A DNA stretch of 64,000 bases from Diogma glabrata (lineage: Eukaryota; Arthropoda; Insecta; Diptera; Cylindrotomidae): NCBI GenBank assembly GCA_963693315.1, contig OY856188.1, positions 246,773,666 through 246,837,665 on the forward strand. The letters are read 5' to 3'. This document shows positions 12,887 through 24,085 of the stretch, one piece after another (the first letter of the stretch is position 1; the number at the start of each line of letters is the position of its first letter). The position numbers were made by a program, and so were the translations under genes. The notes beneath the pieces were generated by a model. It was not told where the DNA came from. It saw nothing but the letters and a program-made list of their open reading frames with translations, and ran no database searches.

Positions 12887-13095
12887 AATACCACGAGTCA
12901 TTGAAATTTTTTCGAAAATTTTTTGATTTTACGAATTAAATTATTTAGCAACACTGCGAATCAAAGCGCACAATAAACCACGAGTCCGAAGGACGAGTGG
13001 TTTAAGTAGTGGTTTGATTGAGCAGTGTTGCTTCAAAATAATTTAATGAGTAAAATTGAAAAATTTTCGAAAAAATTTCAATGAAGAGTGGTATT
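12887..13095. mobile_element. 209-bp foldback element (MITE-like palindrome)
   Basis: The sequence begins AATACCAC and ends GTGGTATT, and its arms pair along almost the whole length with small asymmetric bulges. The centre is GTCCGAAGGAC near 12984-12994. Each half carries the same blocks in inverse order: GAAATTTTTTCGAAAATTTT, ATTAAATTATTT, GCAACACTGC and AATCAAA. Such palindromes are typical of non-autonomous foldback DNA elements. No transposase is present. The element is not obviously related to the second foldback at 47,976. Confidence 0.85.
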
Positions 13096-13610
13096 TAATG
13101 AGATAATTTTTTTTTAATTATAATTTGTTTAAAATATAATTATTAGTTTCTTAATAAAATTTTTTCTACTTATTATTCAATAATACAAAATTATGTAAAA
13201 ATGCAATTCACAAATAATAATAAATGTTCGTTTTCATTCACAAATGGTTGCATGTTTATGTTTATTTATCAAAAATAAATTACAAATTTATAACAGTTAT
13301 TCGCCTACTAAGATAAAATAATATTTCATTTTGTTAGAAGAAAAAATGACAACAAAGAATTTTCATAACGACAAAGCAAAATTATCGACGACAAGAAGAA
13401 TTGCCGACAGTTAAAGCAGAGCCTACTGTTTAAATATCATAGTTTGTATGAATGAAAAATAAAATTTCTGACAGCAAAAAAAAATTATCACTATAAAACG
13501 ACAAAAACTATGCACAAACATGCAGAAGATTGGTGAGGATGCTGTAAGCTAACGCAGGACCCTTGAGTGGTTAGATTAGAAAGAGCACGTGGACTCTAAG
13601 ATCCACAGCG
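13096..13610. other. AT-rich sequence, no gene seen
   Basis: Nothing recognisable between the foldback and the mariner relic. Confidence 0.45.
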
Positions 13611-13800
13611 CCGCCATTGAGTGTTTAAGATGCACTTCGCTTTGGCCGGCCAGTCACTGAAAATGAAGATGAAATTTTTCGATTGCTTGAGCTAGATTGG
13701 CATGCAAGTTGTCAAGATATAGCGAATACACCAGACATCAACTACTATGTCAACTTGGAATTATATAAAAAAAAGCTAGTGGCGAAGCCTCCCAGTAAAA
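13611..13800 (+). pseudogene. mariner-like transposase fragment (N-terminal DNA-binding part)
   Basis: The plus strand at about 13636-13695 reads RFGRPVTENEDEIFRLLELD, followed by QDIANTPDINYYVNLELYKK. This matches the second helix-turn-helix region of mariner transposases, where an SGRP-type motif is followed by a D-E-D-x-I-x-x-L-x-x-D helix, then DIAxxLxIS and L-x-K-L. The reading frame is closed by stops on both sides. No catalytic D,D domain and no terminal inverted repeats were found. I infer a short relic. The pattern is suggestive rather than proven. Confidence 0.5.
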
Positions 13801-15372
13801 ATAGTGGACTGTATTATATCTTGGTTAACGATGATATCTTGCCGGGAATGCATCGCTGTTAATAATATATTGGGTGTAAGGTAGCCTAAGCAGATGAGGC
13901 TATTGATGCCTGTGTAGTGCAAAAATGTTATAGCACTACTATAATGAGAAGTAGAGCCAATAATTTTATTAGCTGTACCAAGTTATGATGTGAAACTGCT
14001 TTAAACTTCAATTTTAGTCCGATTTGACACACTATGTGAGCACCAGTATTTGTTTAAATATCGAAAGTCTCGAACACTTGTTAATAATTTGTTTTATTAT
14101 TTATTTATTTATTTGTTATTATTTATTAGTTATAACTTTAATAAATTTATTAGATTACAGATAACTGAATAACTTTGTTAACTGAAATAATTGTAATAGC
14201 TTTTTAATTGAATATGGGCTACAATTTTAATTAATTTAATAGATTACAGATAACTTGATTAGCTATGACTTTAATTAATTTATTAGATTACAGGTCACTG
14301 AATAATTTGATTAACTGTAATAGCTGTAATAGCTTTTTAATTGATTATTTTATTATTTTTTTTTTTTAATAAAATGTGTTGTGTAGTAGGAATTACAATA
14401 TGTGTCACAATAACACATAAAAACCTTTTAAAACCAAGACCCACAACAACATACGTTCAAAGGTGTTGATGGACGTAAATCTTGATTTTTTGACTGTATA
14501 ACTTTTACTGTATCACTATATAACTGTATAACTCGACTCGATTAATGTTCACACGCGACTGATTTTTCCAAAAAGCCGCTTGCCGTCGTTCAATCAAAAT
14601 ATTCTTTTTTTCTAATTGACCCAGTTTTCATAAAAACCAAAAATTGATTACCAATTTAAATTTCATAAAATATTATTATTTGTTGGTTTTGTATTTTAAT
14701 TTTATTGAATTTAAAAAAGTGTTTCGCAATAATTGATTTGAAGATTGTTAATTTTGCAAAAATAATATTTATTGAATTCGCATTGGTAATAATTGGTTTT
14801 AACATTATTTGGTAATGTTAATTGTAATGTTAATTTGGAGATACTACACCTGACCACAACTGGATGTGGTGATAATACACTGATATTTTGCCTAACAATA
14901 GGCTTTTTGATGACATTGATAAATAAGAACTGAATTAATATACTGTTTGCTCGATGACGATGATGAATACTAAAATGTCCTTACAATAGGCTCTCGATGA
15001 CGATGATAATGATGAATTAATAATTTGTACTAGTATATTGCCTAGCAATAGCCCTCTCGATGGCGGTGATAAATTAATAATTTTTCTGCGTCAACAATGT
15101 CGGCGTTCTCCAATATTAACCACACCTGTTGAAAATAAGAAACTATGAACTACAGACTACCAATACAAACTCCCTTTGACAACCAGACTCAAGCACCACG
15201 CTTATCAAAAGACATTTTCATATTTTTAGTTAATTCACCACTTTAATTTCGCAATAATAATATTAATTATTTTTAATATCCAACTTGGTAAAAAATTAAT
15301 GTTTAATCGAAAAATAAAGTTGACTTCAACTTTGAAGTCCAAAATAATAAGACCTAGATCCTAGATTTACAC
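13801..15372. other. AT-rich stretch with degenerate tandem repeats
   Basis: No gene seen. At about 14130-14345 a unit containing ATTAGATTACAG and AATAGCTTTTTAATTGA recurs about three times. At about 14885-15085 a unit containing TTGCCTANCAATAG and CTCGATGACGATGATAA recurs three times with heavy drift. Confidence 0.55.
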
Positions 15373-15373
15373 A

Positions 15374-15415
<42 letters not shown>
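15373..15415. repeat. (AAT)n microsatellite, 3' tail of the LINE
   Basis: About 14 perfect trinucleotide units. The run lies exactly where the 3' end of the minus-strand LINE should be, so it is best read as the element's (ATT)n tail. Confidence 0.85.
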
Positions 15416-15847
15416 TTTTATTTTCATTTCTAATACAAATACAATACCATAGAACATTATCAAAATCAGTTTATACAAAATATCATCTTTTATATTACCA
15501 TTTACATTAATTGAAATAAAAATATTAGGTGTAAAACAGAAGTGCTATTAGCACTTGTTTTGTAAGACACCTTCAAATTGTACCACGTAACGAAAATCCA
15601 ACATTGTGAGGTGGTGGATTTGAATTAAACAAATAAATTTTTCCATCGATAATACTAATTCTAATATTATAGCTAAAAACATAATCATTATACTTAAAAT
15701 TCGACTGTATATAATTAAAGATTGAGAATTAACATGTATATAATATAAAACAAAAAAAAAAAAATCAAAATTCGCCAAAATGAAAAAATAAAAACAGTAA
15801 AAAGAGAGAAACAACAACAACATATATTTTAAAATAATTTTCGAGAT

Positions 15848-18838
15848 TCATTGGTATCTGTTGTACAGAAATTCAACATCATCCAAACTAAAAAGCCATT
15901 CTTTCAACTTTTTCAGAAATTCGAAACGGGTATCCGACATTTTTATTTGATCTGGTAGAGCATTATATAGAAAGGGAGCTATAAAATTATAGTATTTCAT
16001 GCAATATTCCCTTCTGGTAAAAGGAACAAAACAGTGATTTCTTGTTCGAAGATGGTGCCGTTTATTACTACCCACAACTTTATAGCCACCCCTAATATAA
16101 AATATTCTAAGAACCTTAAATATGAAAATGTACCTTAACGGAAAAATAGAAGCCATTCTAAAAAGTGGTAAAGCTGATTCAAAGCGATTTCTGAAATGAA
16201 TTACTCGGACAGCAAATTTCTGGGCAATATAGAGTGGAACTAAATTGTTATAGTAATTCGCACCCCAAATTGTGATGCCATATTCCAAGTGAGAATGAAA
16301 TAACGAGAAGTACAGACATTTTAGTAGATCTTTGGGGCATATTTCACGAAGAATATACAGTTTACGAATTATTGCTCGCAGCTTCTTTTTTGTGTCATCA
16401 ATATGCTGTTTAAATTTAAGTTGCTGATCCACCATAATTCCCAAGTATTTATATTTAGCAACTTTTTCAATTCTGATGCAGTTAATATTGCAATCATTAT
16501 TGTAGCAATCAAGTGAGTGACTAATAAATTCAACAGGAAAGCATTCTAATTTATTATTGTCTTCTTTAATCGAAAAACTTACAAGTTTTGATTTGGGGCT
16601 CAATACCATGTGATGTAAATTAAACCATTTCCTAAGCATGAAAAGATCAAGCGTTATATCATTGCATAATCCTTCTAGACAGTTTTCAGAATAAGACAAT
16701 GCTGTATCATCAGCAAAACAAGTCAGCTTGCCACAAAGCTTAAGATTACACAATGAATTCACATAAATCAAAAACAATAAAGGTCCTAGAACCGATCCCT
16801 GTGGAACACCTGCATTTAAAGTTAAAGAGTGACTGATAGATTTGTTAATTTTTACTTGCTGGCTTCTAGTATTCAAATAGGATAACAGCCAATCTAAAAC
16901 TTTACCACGTAAACCGGCCCGATTTAATTTTTCAATTAAAATATCATGGTCAACGGTGTCAAACGCCTTTTTTATGTCTGCGAAAAGTCCCGCTATTTTA
17001 TTACCTGCATTAAGACCTTCATATATGTCTGATGTAAAATTCAGAAGAGCATCTTCCGTGTTATAGTTTTCTCTATATCCAAATTGCAAGTTGCTTAAAA
17101 ACCCAGTACTATCAAAAAAACTTAATAATCTATACTTAACAATTTTTTCAAAAATTTTGGAGAATACTGGCAGCAGAGAAATCGGGCGATAGTTAGACAT
17201 ATTAGTTTTGCATCCATTTTTGTATAGTGGGAGAACAACAGCGCATTTCATACTTTTTGGAAAAGTCCCATTAGACATGCTTAGGTTGAAAATATATGTC
17301 AATGGTTTTACAATATTTATAGCAATGCGTTTAACCATAATATTCGAAATATCGTCATAACCTGCAGAACTAGTATTTTTTAAAGAACTTATAAATTTTA
17401 GTACCTCGGACTCCGTGAATGATGAAAAATAACAACTCCTTTGTTCCGAATAATTAGAAAACATTAAAGTCTCGCTTTCTTCCTCAGTGTAGGGATAATC
17501 AACAAAGCTAGATTCAACAAGCAAGCTAGGTATTGCTACAAAGTATTCATTAAATTTGTTTGCCACAGTTACTTCATCTGTTATTATGGTATTGTTAGCA
17601 TCATCTAATATTGTAATACATTTTGTGGCATTATCACTATTCTCACCAATAACTTTATTTACAATTTTCCATTGCGCTTTAACATCATTCTTACTTTTTT
17701 CAAATAACTTGGTATAATAACTTTTTTTTTCCTCTTTAACTTTATGATTTACTTCTTGTTTTAGCTTATTGTAACGGAGTTTTAGTCCACAATTTGATGG
17801 ATGTAATTTACATTTTTTTCCAACATGATTTTTTAAGTTGATTAGTTGACATAACTTATTAGTATTCCATTCTCTCAGTTTTTTGTTCCTTTTTGATATT
17901 TGAAAGTAAGAATTATGTTCAATGTGGTGTTGAAGAGTTTTTACCAGAGAATCATAAGCCATGTTAACATCATTTTGACCATACACATTTTCCCAAGCTT
18001 CCTCAGATAGACAATAGTTCAGGTTATCGAAATTGGTAATTTTAAACAGATTATTATCCATATTAACCGATTTATTAGGTTTGGCTACTTTAAATTCCAA
18101 CAAGGTAGATGAATGGTCAGTTATATTAAACTCTAGTATTCTCGCTTCAAGCTTCAGCCTAGGATTTAAACTTTGACGTGCAAAAATATGATCAATACAA
18201 GTAGCTGAAATATTAGTGACCCGAGTAGGGTCATTTATCAAGGAAATGAAACCATTTGAGGCCATTACAGTCTTGTAATCATTATTGACATTCGTATCAT
18301 TTAGTATGTCTATATTTATATCACCAAGAATTATCAAATTCTTAACATGAATGGTATCCAAAAGACACGTTAATTCTTCAACAAATAAATTAACACTATA
18401 ACTGTGAAGCCTATAAAAACAAATAAACAAATACTCCTCATTATGGAATTTACAGCTAATTGAAATACCATCAGCACTATTGAATGACAGTTTAGACATT
18501 TTTGTCTGAATATTGTTTTTTATATAAACAGCAACTCCGGCATTCTTATTTGAATCATTGCAGTTGGCAAACATAGCATAATTTTCAATTTTATAGTTAG
18601 ATAATTCGTTTTCCTTAATGAAGATCTCAGTAAGGAAAATAAGAGTTGGTTGACTTGGAAAACAATCAATATGAGAAATAAATCTGTCCAAATTCATGCG
18701 AATGCTTTGTATGTTCTGATGAATTAACCAATATTGAGTTGATTCATCGATCGAAATTGTTGTTGCTTCTGATCTTTCTATTGGAATACAATCATTTATG
18801 GGAGAATTTTGCAGAAGGTCGTGATTAAAATTATTCAT
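15848..18838 (-). CDS. LINE ORF2: endonuclease and reverse transcriptase
   Basis: A 996-residue open frame. The N-terminal third is an APE-type endonuclease. HQNIQSI lies near residue 40, the catalytic Glu in LTEIFI near 71, GDINID near 171, CIDHIF near 215, and the Asp-His pair in ITDHSS near 241. The middle is a reverse transcriptase: NYRPISLLPVFSKIFEKIV near 555, FADIKKAFDTVDHDIL near 625, AGVPQGSVLGPLLFLIYVNS near 678, and the catalytic FADD near 711. There is no RNase H. Together these enzymes perform target-primed reverse transcription, nicking chromosomal DNA and copying the element RNA. All expected catalytic residues are visible and the frame is uninterrupted. The start at 18838 is the first Met of the frame, 147 bp after the ORF1 stop. 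Confidence 0.93.
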   Translation of the reverse strand: MNNFNHDLLQNSPINDCIPIERSEATTISIDESTQYWLIHQNIQSIRMNLDRFISHIDCFPSQPTLIFLTEIFIKENELSNYKIENYAMFANCNDSNKNAGVAVYIKNNIQTKMSKLSFNSADGISISCKFHNEEYLFICFYRLHSYSVNLFVEELTCLLDTIHVKNLIILGDINIDILNDTNVNNDYKTVMASNGFISLINDPTRVTNISATCIDHIFARQSLNPRLKLEARILEFNITDHSSTLLEFKVAKPNKSVNMDNNLFKITNFDNLNYCLSEEAWENVYGQNDVNMAYDSLVKTLQHHIEHNSYFQISKRNKKLREWNTNKLCQLINLKNHVGKKCKLHPSNCGLKLRYNKLKQEVNHKVKEEKKSYYTKLFEKSKNDVKAQWKIVNKVIGENSDNATKCITILDDANNTIITDEVTVANKFNEYFVAIPSLLVESSFVDYPYTEEESETLMFSNYSEQRSCYFSSFTESEVLKFISSLKNTSSAGYDDISNIMVKRIAINIVKPLTYIFNLSMSNGTFPKSMKCAVVLPLYKNGCKTNMSNYRPISLLPVFSKIFEKIVKYRLLSFFDSTGFLSNLQFGYRENYNTEDALLNFTSDIYEGLNAGNKIAGLFADIKKAFDTVDHDILIEKLNRAGLRGKVLDWLLSYLNTRSQQVKINKSISHSLTLNAGVPQGSVLGPLLFLIYVNSLCNLKLCGKLTCFADDTALSYSENCLEGLCNDITLDLFMLRKWFNLHHMVLSPKSKLVSFSIKEDNNKLECFPVEFISHSLDCYNNDCNINCIRIEKVAKYKYLGIMVDQQLKFKQHIDDTKKKLRAIIRKLYILREICPKDLLKCLYFSLFHSHLEYGITIWGANYYNNLVPLYIAQKFAVRVIHFRNRFESALPLFRMASIFPLRYIFIFKVLRIFYIRGGYKVVGSNKRHHLRTRNHCFVPFTRREYCMKYYNFIAPFLYNALPDQIKMSDTRFEFLKKLKEWLFSLDDVEFLYNRYQ

Positions 18839-18985
18839 TATTAACTAAAAATATAAAAATGAAAAAATTAACACAAATATGAATAAATAATATATAAAAA
18901 AGACAAAAGGAATAATTAAAATTGGCAAAATAATGTTAATTAAAGAAAAGATAAGAAACTAAGCGACTATACTAACTTTAAAAAT

Positions 18986-19945
18986 TTATAAGTTTTCTAA
19001 ATCTAAGTCTGATTTTATATAAATAATTTTACCACCTTCCTGTTTCCTCATCATAGTCACTCCATTTCTCATCCAGCAATACTTAATATTTTTAATCTTT
19101 TTCACTTCCTTTGCCTTGTTAAATATTTGACGACGATAGTGTGTGATGCATTCATTAATATAAATTTGGTGGTTAGAATCTTTGAAACGGCTCTTACGTG
19201 CTTTTTCCATAATCATGTTTTTTACGCTTTCACTTTTAAGTTTGACAATTATTTTTCCCGTTGAATTACCAGTTTTATTTCCAATACGAAAACATTCTTC
19301 GAACAATTCTCCGGTACAGTTTAGATCACACACCCTGTTTAATAGATCACATGTGACATTTACAATATTCTCATTTTTTGTAACTGGAACACCCAAGACT
19401 TCTATTGATTTTACTAGATACTTTTGTTCCAATTCGTCAACCCGAGACTCTAAAAGTGACACTTTTTCCTTTAACAACACGTTTTCTTTCATAATAATTT
19501 TCGCAATTTTAATAGTATCATCCAAACCATCGAATCTTGTTTTCATGTATAAAAAGAGATTCTTGATAGTTATATTATCATCACTCCCGTTGAAAAAGTT
19601 TACTTGATCATTTTGTTGTTGAATATCTTCGAACACTGAATTACTTACGTGTTCTGATAAATCAACGGCCCCATCACAAATATTAGCGTCAAATTTAGAT
19701 AGATCATTAATGTTTACACACGAATTCTTTTGTAGGTTGACACAATCATAACAAAGCCAATACTTTTTTCCGTTTTTAGCATCTTCAATTTCTACTTTAT
19801 TCAAATCTACACACTTCCCGTGGAAAACATATTTGCACATATTACAAGCAATATGATCGTTACGGTTAATTCTTAACTTGCATTTAACACAAAGTGACAT
19901 ATTGATTAGTAAAAAAGTAAAATGATTTTTTTTTTTTTTTGGCAA
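18986..19945 (-). CDS. LINE ORF1: PHD-finger, coiled-coil nucleic-acid-binding protein
   Basis: A 319-residue open frame. A Cys4-His-Cys3 PHD-type zinc finger is formed by C19, C22, C34, C37, H42, C45, C65 and C68. Residues about 148-178 have a heptad-like pattern rich in Leu, Glu and Lys (predicted coiled coil, probably for multimerisation). The C-terminal half resembles the FP-like domain found in ORF1 proteins of many CR1/Jockey-type LINEs. ORF1 proteins coat the element RNA and assist reverse transcription. The true start may be the second Met (residue 16), since the first 15 residues are encoded by an A-rich leader. It is followed by ORF2 in the same direction. Confidence 0.85.
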   Translation of the reverse strand: MPKKKKNHFTFLLINMSLCVKCKLRINRNDHIACNMCKYVFHGKCVDLNKVEIEDAKNGKKYWLCYDCVNLQKNSCVNINDLSKFDANICDGAVDLSEHVSNSVFEDIQQQNDQVNFFNGSDDNITIKNLFLYMKTRFDGLDDTIKIAKIIMKENVLLKEKVSLLESRVDELEQKYLVKSIEVLGVPVTKNENIVNVTCDLLNRVCDLNCTGELFEECFRIGNKTGNSTGKIIVKLKSESVKNMIMEKARKSRFKDSNHQIYINECITHYRRQIFNKAKEVKKIKNIKYCWMRNGVTMMRKQEGGKIIYIKSDLDLENL

Positions 19946-20049
19946 TAAAAATAAACTGGATAATATTTTAATTAAAAAAGAATAACAAATTTTAATTTAG
20001 AATAAATGATTTTTGTAAAGTAAATATTTTATTCGCAATCAACTGCACC

Positions 20050-20411
20050 TCACAACAGTTGAAAAGAGAATGAGACAACTATAAATACATGATACGAGAA
20101 ACCTTTTTTCTCACAGCAGAGCTACACATTTTCAACACTGCAACAATTAGTGCTAAGTCAAACTACTTTATCGATCAAAATACGTCAGTTTTCACAATGT
20201 GGTGAAAACGTGAACTGAGCTGAGTTACAAACAAAAATGTCAGAATAACATTTCAAATAACAACATAATATTCTGGTAAAGGTTAACAATATTCAACATT
20301 TAACCATAATTATTTTCTTATTAATACTTTTTATTTCTTACAGCTAAATTCAATGTTTCTAAAGGCTGCCAAAGACGTCAACGTTGGATTCAAAAATATA
20401 TGATAAGTAAA
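20050..20411 (+). pseudogene. Decayed copy of the small TATA-box gene at 42.5 kb
   Basis: This segment aligns over about 350 bp with 42,514-42,880. Shared features are a TATA box (TATAAATA, 20080-20087), the following leader, ATTTATCGAT-like sequence, a GTG/GTGA potential splice donor at about 20200-20205, an intron-like stretch, TTTCTTACAG as a potential acceptor, and a short second exon at about 20343-20402. That exon has the same reading phase and ends in a stop (TGA) at the same place. In this copy the first-exon ATG has become GTG (20150) and two bases are missing from that exon, so it is probably not functional. The copy ends where Copia sequence begins. Confidence 0.5.
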
Positions 20412-20908
20412 AAATTTCAAAATCTGTACAGATTTCTTTGCTTTTTGTGCCAGGCCAGGATGTTTCGACACACATTGCTATTTTAAGGAGATTGTGGGTT
20501 GAATTGAACAGCGGACTTAAGGCAAAAGATGAGAATGAATTACCCGATCTTATATTAGTCTTGCACAAACCTTGTACATTTTGCCAAGCAGTTATGAAAT
20601 GTTTCGCTCAAGCTGGATGATGTTATCAAAAGATAATGGACAGACTTTTGATGAGTTAACTATGCAGCTTTCTACGTTCGAAAGAAACTTCAAACGAAAT
20701 GACCGTGAGAAATTAGCTCAAGAGGCACTAGTAGCTAGACCAGTGAAAAAGAGGCAAGAGGGTTCATCTCAGAACGCAAGTCCAAGAAAGATGATTGTTG
20801 TAATTATTGCAAGAAAAGAGGTCATTGGGTCAATGAGTGCAGGATATGGATATCTGATGGAAGACCAAACAAGAACAGATCTTCAGGTAACGTTCAGAGC
20901 AATGTAAC
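20412..20908 (+). pseudogene. Copia gag, C-terminal part with zinc knuckle
   Basis: Recognisable Gag sequence begins FKICTDFFAF near 20420 and continues VPGQDVSTHIAILRRLWVEL (20450-20510). It is split across all three frames, showing at least two frameshifts. At about 20790-20835 a CCHC zinc knuckle is present (C-N-Y-C-K-K-R-G-H-x4-C), which in intact elements binds genomic RNA. The N-terminal portion of the same Gag lies on the opposite strand at 24086-24346. Confidence 0.8.
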
Positions 20909-20918
20909 TGACACTATC

Positions 20919-23900
20919 ATGTCTCTTGTAACAATTTGCAATGAGGTGAATCTGGCTGAGTCTAATTCTACAGACTGGTGGATTGACAACGGAGCAACAA
21001 GGCACATTACTAAATGTCCGGACTGGTTTGTGAATTTCCAAGTTTTCAGCAAACCAAGTAGTATCAAAGCAGCTGGAAGAGAAACACTCGAGGCGATTGG
21101 AACAGGTTCAATTGTGATTATAAATCAGAACGGTGAGATGTTTACCCTAGAAGATGTGTGGTATGTTCCAGATATTTCACGCAATTTGTTTTCTGTGCTG
21201 GCTGCTCAAGATAGAAATCCTAAGAGCCTATTTAGGTCTACTCCTACAAAGTGTTGGCTGGATGTTGATGATAAAACAGTGTTATACGGGGTCCGAGAAG
21301 TGTCTGGGTCTTTGTTCAAGGCAGTCATTAAGCCGATGCGTTCCAAACGTTCTGAAGTAAACGTAGCTGTTGCAGATCAGTCGACATTACAACTATATCA
21401 TGAGAGATGGGGTCATCAAGACAAACGTCATGTCAAAGAAAAGTGGCAGATTGAACTAGGCATCAACGTTAAGTTGGACAGAGGTATTTGTGAACCATGT
21501 ATTTACGGAAAATCCCATAGGCTGCCTTTTGGTACAAGAAAAAAGGTATGTAGTCCTGGAGAACTAATGTCAACTGATGTTTGTGGGCCCTTTGCCGAAT
21601 CATTCAAGAGGGCACGATATTTAGTAGTGTTCAAAGATAGTTACACAAAATTTCGATATGGCTTCATTATTAAAGAAAAGTCCGATGTTAAACTTGTTTT
21701 GAAGCAGATGCTAGCTCATGCTAAGATGCAAGGTCACTCCATAAAAGAATTATTGAGTGATAATGGTGATGAGTTCGATAATGCTGATGTCAAAGAAATT
21801 TTGCAGAAAAATGGAATCACTCAGAGGCTGACAGCGCCATATACTCCTGAGCAAAATGGTGGAAGTGAGAGAGACAACCGCACTATTGTAGAAATGGCTC
21901 GAACTTTTAAGTATTCAAATGCAAAAGCTAAATTTCCGGAAGCAATTTGGGCAGAGCTTGTCAATTCAGCTATTTATGTTCTGAATAGAACTGCCAAGTC
22001 TTTAGTTGAAGGTATTAGTCACTTTGAATCCTGGATGGGTAAGAAGCCAAGAATTAAGCATTTGCGCATCATTGGTTCTGTCTGTTGCATTCACGTACCA
22101 AAGCAAAAACGAAAAAAGATGGACCAAAAGGCTGTGAAAGGTTTTCTTGTTGGATACGATGGTGATGAGCGCTACCGAATTTATGTGAAGGCCGAGAACA
22201 AAGTCATATTATCAATAGATGTGCAGTTCCACGAGCAAATTCTGGATTGTGAAGACGAACTTGTGCTACCATTTCAAAGCTATGAACCAGAGAGTTTATT
22301 TCCTGAAGAAGAAACTCCAGATGAAGACACAACGCTTACTGATGACCAAAGTGATGATGACAATGAAACTGTATAGGACTCTGAAGTAGAAAGCGAGGAA
22401 GAGTCGCCAAAGCCAAATCTGAGAGATCGTACTAAGTTGAAAATGCCAGAACGTCTTAATTCATATGTTTTTTCTGAAGAAGAATTTGTTAGTGAAATCA
22501 ACAGTCCTGAAAGTTTTCAAGATGTAATTAGCAGCAAGCAAAGTAGTAGCGGGAGAGAGGCCATGTGCAGGGAAATTTCTTCACTTAATGAAAACCAAAC
22601 TTGGAATCTGACATTCTTGCCGAAAGGAGCTAAAAATATTCCATATAAGTGGGTTTTTCGTTTGAAAACTAATCCTGATGGCAGCATAGATAAGTATAAG
22701 GCCAGACTCGTCATAAAAGGCTTTAGTCAACGACAAGGCACTGACTACAATCAAACATTTAGTCCAGTAGCGAAGATGGCAACTGTCCGATCCATTTTAA
22801 GTATTGCAGCAAGTGAGCAGATGCATGTCATGCAATTTGATGTATCTACAGCGTTTTTGTATGGAGAGCTTGATGAAGTAATTCACATGAAGCAACCAGA
22901 AGGATTTGAAGATGGCAGCCATAAAGTTTGTCAGCTGAAGCAAAGTTTGTACGGACTTAAGCAGGCTCCTAGGTGCTGGAACAAACGTTTTGGATGTTTT
23001 CTTTCGAAATTAGGATTTTGAGCTAGCAAGGCTGATCCATGTTTGTATATTCGTGAGAAAAACGGAAAGAAGCTAATTTTGGTGCTTTATGTTGATGATG
23101 GGCTAGTAGTAGCAAATAATCTGACAGATTAAGAAGTTTTCATGGAGGAGCTTAAATCTGAGTTCAAGATTGTCTCGAAGAAAGCTGACTATTTTTTGGG
23201 TCTTGAAATCGAGGTGGCAGATACGCATATCAAAATAAGTCAAAAGTCGTATGCCAAGAAAATCATGGAACGATTTAATTTTTCTGATTGCAAACCGATT
23301 TCAACACCAATTCTCAAGGGAATAGTTGATGAGAAGGATAGTAAGGCTCACAAATTTCCTTATAGACAGGCTGTTGGAGCATTAATGTTTCTTATGCTTG
23401 GTACTAGACCTTATCTGGCTTACAGCGTTAGGTATATTTCTAGATTCCTGGAGAATCCATCAATGGAAGATGTTTCTCGTGTCAAGAGAGTTTTCCGGTA
23501 CATTAAGGGCACCTTAAATCTTGGTTTAGTTTTCAAGTCTGGCGAAAACTTAGGTGTTCTGGAGTGTTTCAGTGATGCTGATTTTGGTAGTTGCATGAAG
23601 ACTGGTAGATCAACTTCTGGTGTGGTTGTGAAGTACGCAGGCGGTGCAATTTCGTTGCTTAGTCAAAGACAAGCAATGGTGGCTACATCAACTACAGAGG
23701 CCAAATTGTTGCAGCAAACGAGGCTACTAAGGAAGTAATTTGGTTAAGCAGATTATTTTCGGAACTGGTAGAACTGATGCAGATTCCTGTTCTACAAATT
23801 GATAACTCAGCAGCTGTAAGATTAGATCAAAATCCAGAGTTTCATCGTAGAACAAAACACATAGCCATCAAAAATTTTTTCATCCGAGAGAAGGTCATAG

Positions 23901-24022
23901 AAGGTGTAATGGATATTAAACAAATATCTACTGATGAACAACTAGCAGACATCATGACAAAAGCATTACCCAGAGGACGTATCAAGGCGATTTGCGACGA
24001 GATGGGACTTCTCACACAATAA
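20919..24022 (+). pseudogene. Copia pol (protease, integrase, RT, RNase H), interrupted
   Basis: The frame from 20919 opens near the protease region (WWIDNGATRHIT). It then shows the pre-integrase zinc finger (H-x3-H followed by CEPC) and an integrase core with D in STDVCG, D in SDNGDEF and E in NGGSERDN. After an acidic linker comes the reverse transcriptase (YKARLVIKGFSQ, FDVSTAFLYGELDE, LYVDDG near 23088) and RNase H (DADFGS, STTEA). Stops interrupt the frame at 22374 (TAG), 23019 (TGA) and 23130 (TAA). An apparent one-base loss near 23702 shifts the last part, which resumes as DNSAAVRL to 24022. In the family these enzymes process the polyprotein, copy RNA to DNA and integrate it. This copy cannot make an intact product. 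Confidence 0.9.
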
Positions 24023-24085
24023 TCAGAAGAAGTGTTGAAGTAATTATTGTGTTCAATATTAAAATATCAAGTTATCCATTCCTTT

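Larger units (their letters stand above)
15373..19950 (-). mobile_element. Full-length LINE (CR1/Jockey group), both ORFs open
   Basis: On the minus strand the order is a 5' region (about 19,950), ORF1 (19945-18986), a 147-bp spacer, ORF2 (18838-15848), an AT-rich 3' untranslated part, and a terminal (ATT)n run, seen on the plus strand as (AAT)n at 15373-15415. That tail type, rather than poly-A, and a PHD-bearing ORF1 are known in several LINE clades of the CR1/Jockey/I assemblage. Neither ORF is interrupted, so this could be a recent and possibly active copy. I could not delimit target-site duplications by eye, so the outer ends are approximate. Confidence 0.85.
20412..24085 (+). mobile_element. 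Copia-type LTR retrotransposon, 5'-truncated and decayed
   Basis: The plus strand carries Copia-order coding sequence: gag C-terminal part, zinc knuckle, protease, integrase, reverse transcriptase, RNase H. A purine-rich tract (AGAAGAAG) follows, then the first 53 bases of an LTR starting TGTTGAAG at 24033. Integrase preceding reverse transcriptase is diagnostic of Copia. The 5' LTR, primer-binding site and gag start are absent from the left end but present, inverted, at 24086-24565. Premature stops and frameshifts make the coding region defective. Confidence 0.9.

Noticed and set aside
19182..19607. 141-codon plus-strand ORF
   Set aside because: It is the antisense shadow of LINE ORF1, whose PHD finger and coiled coil are convincing.
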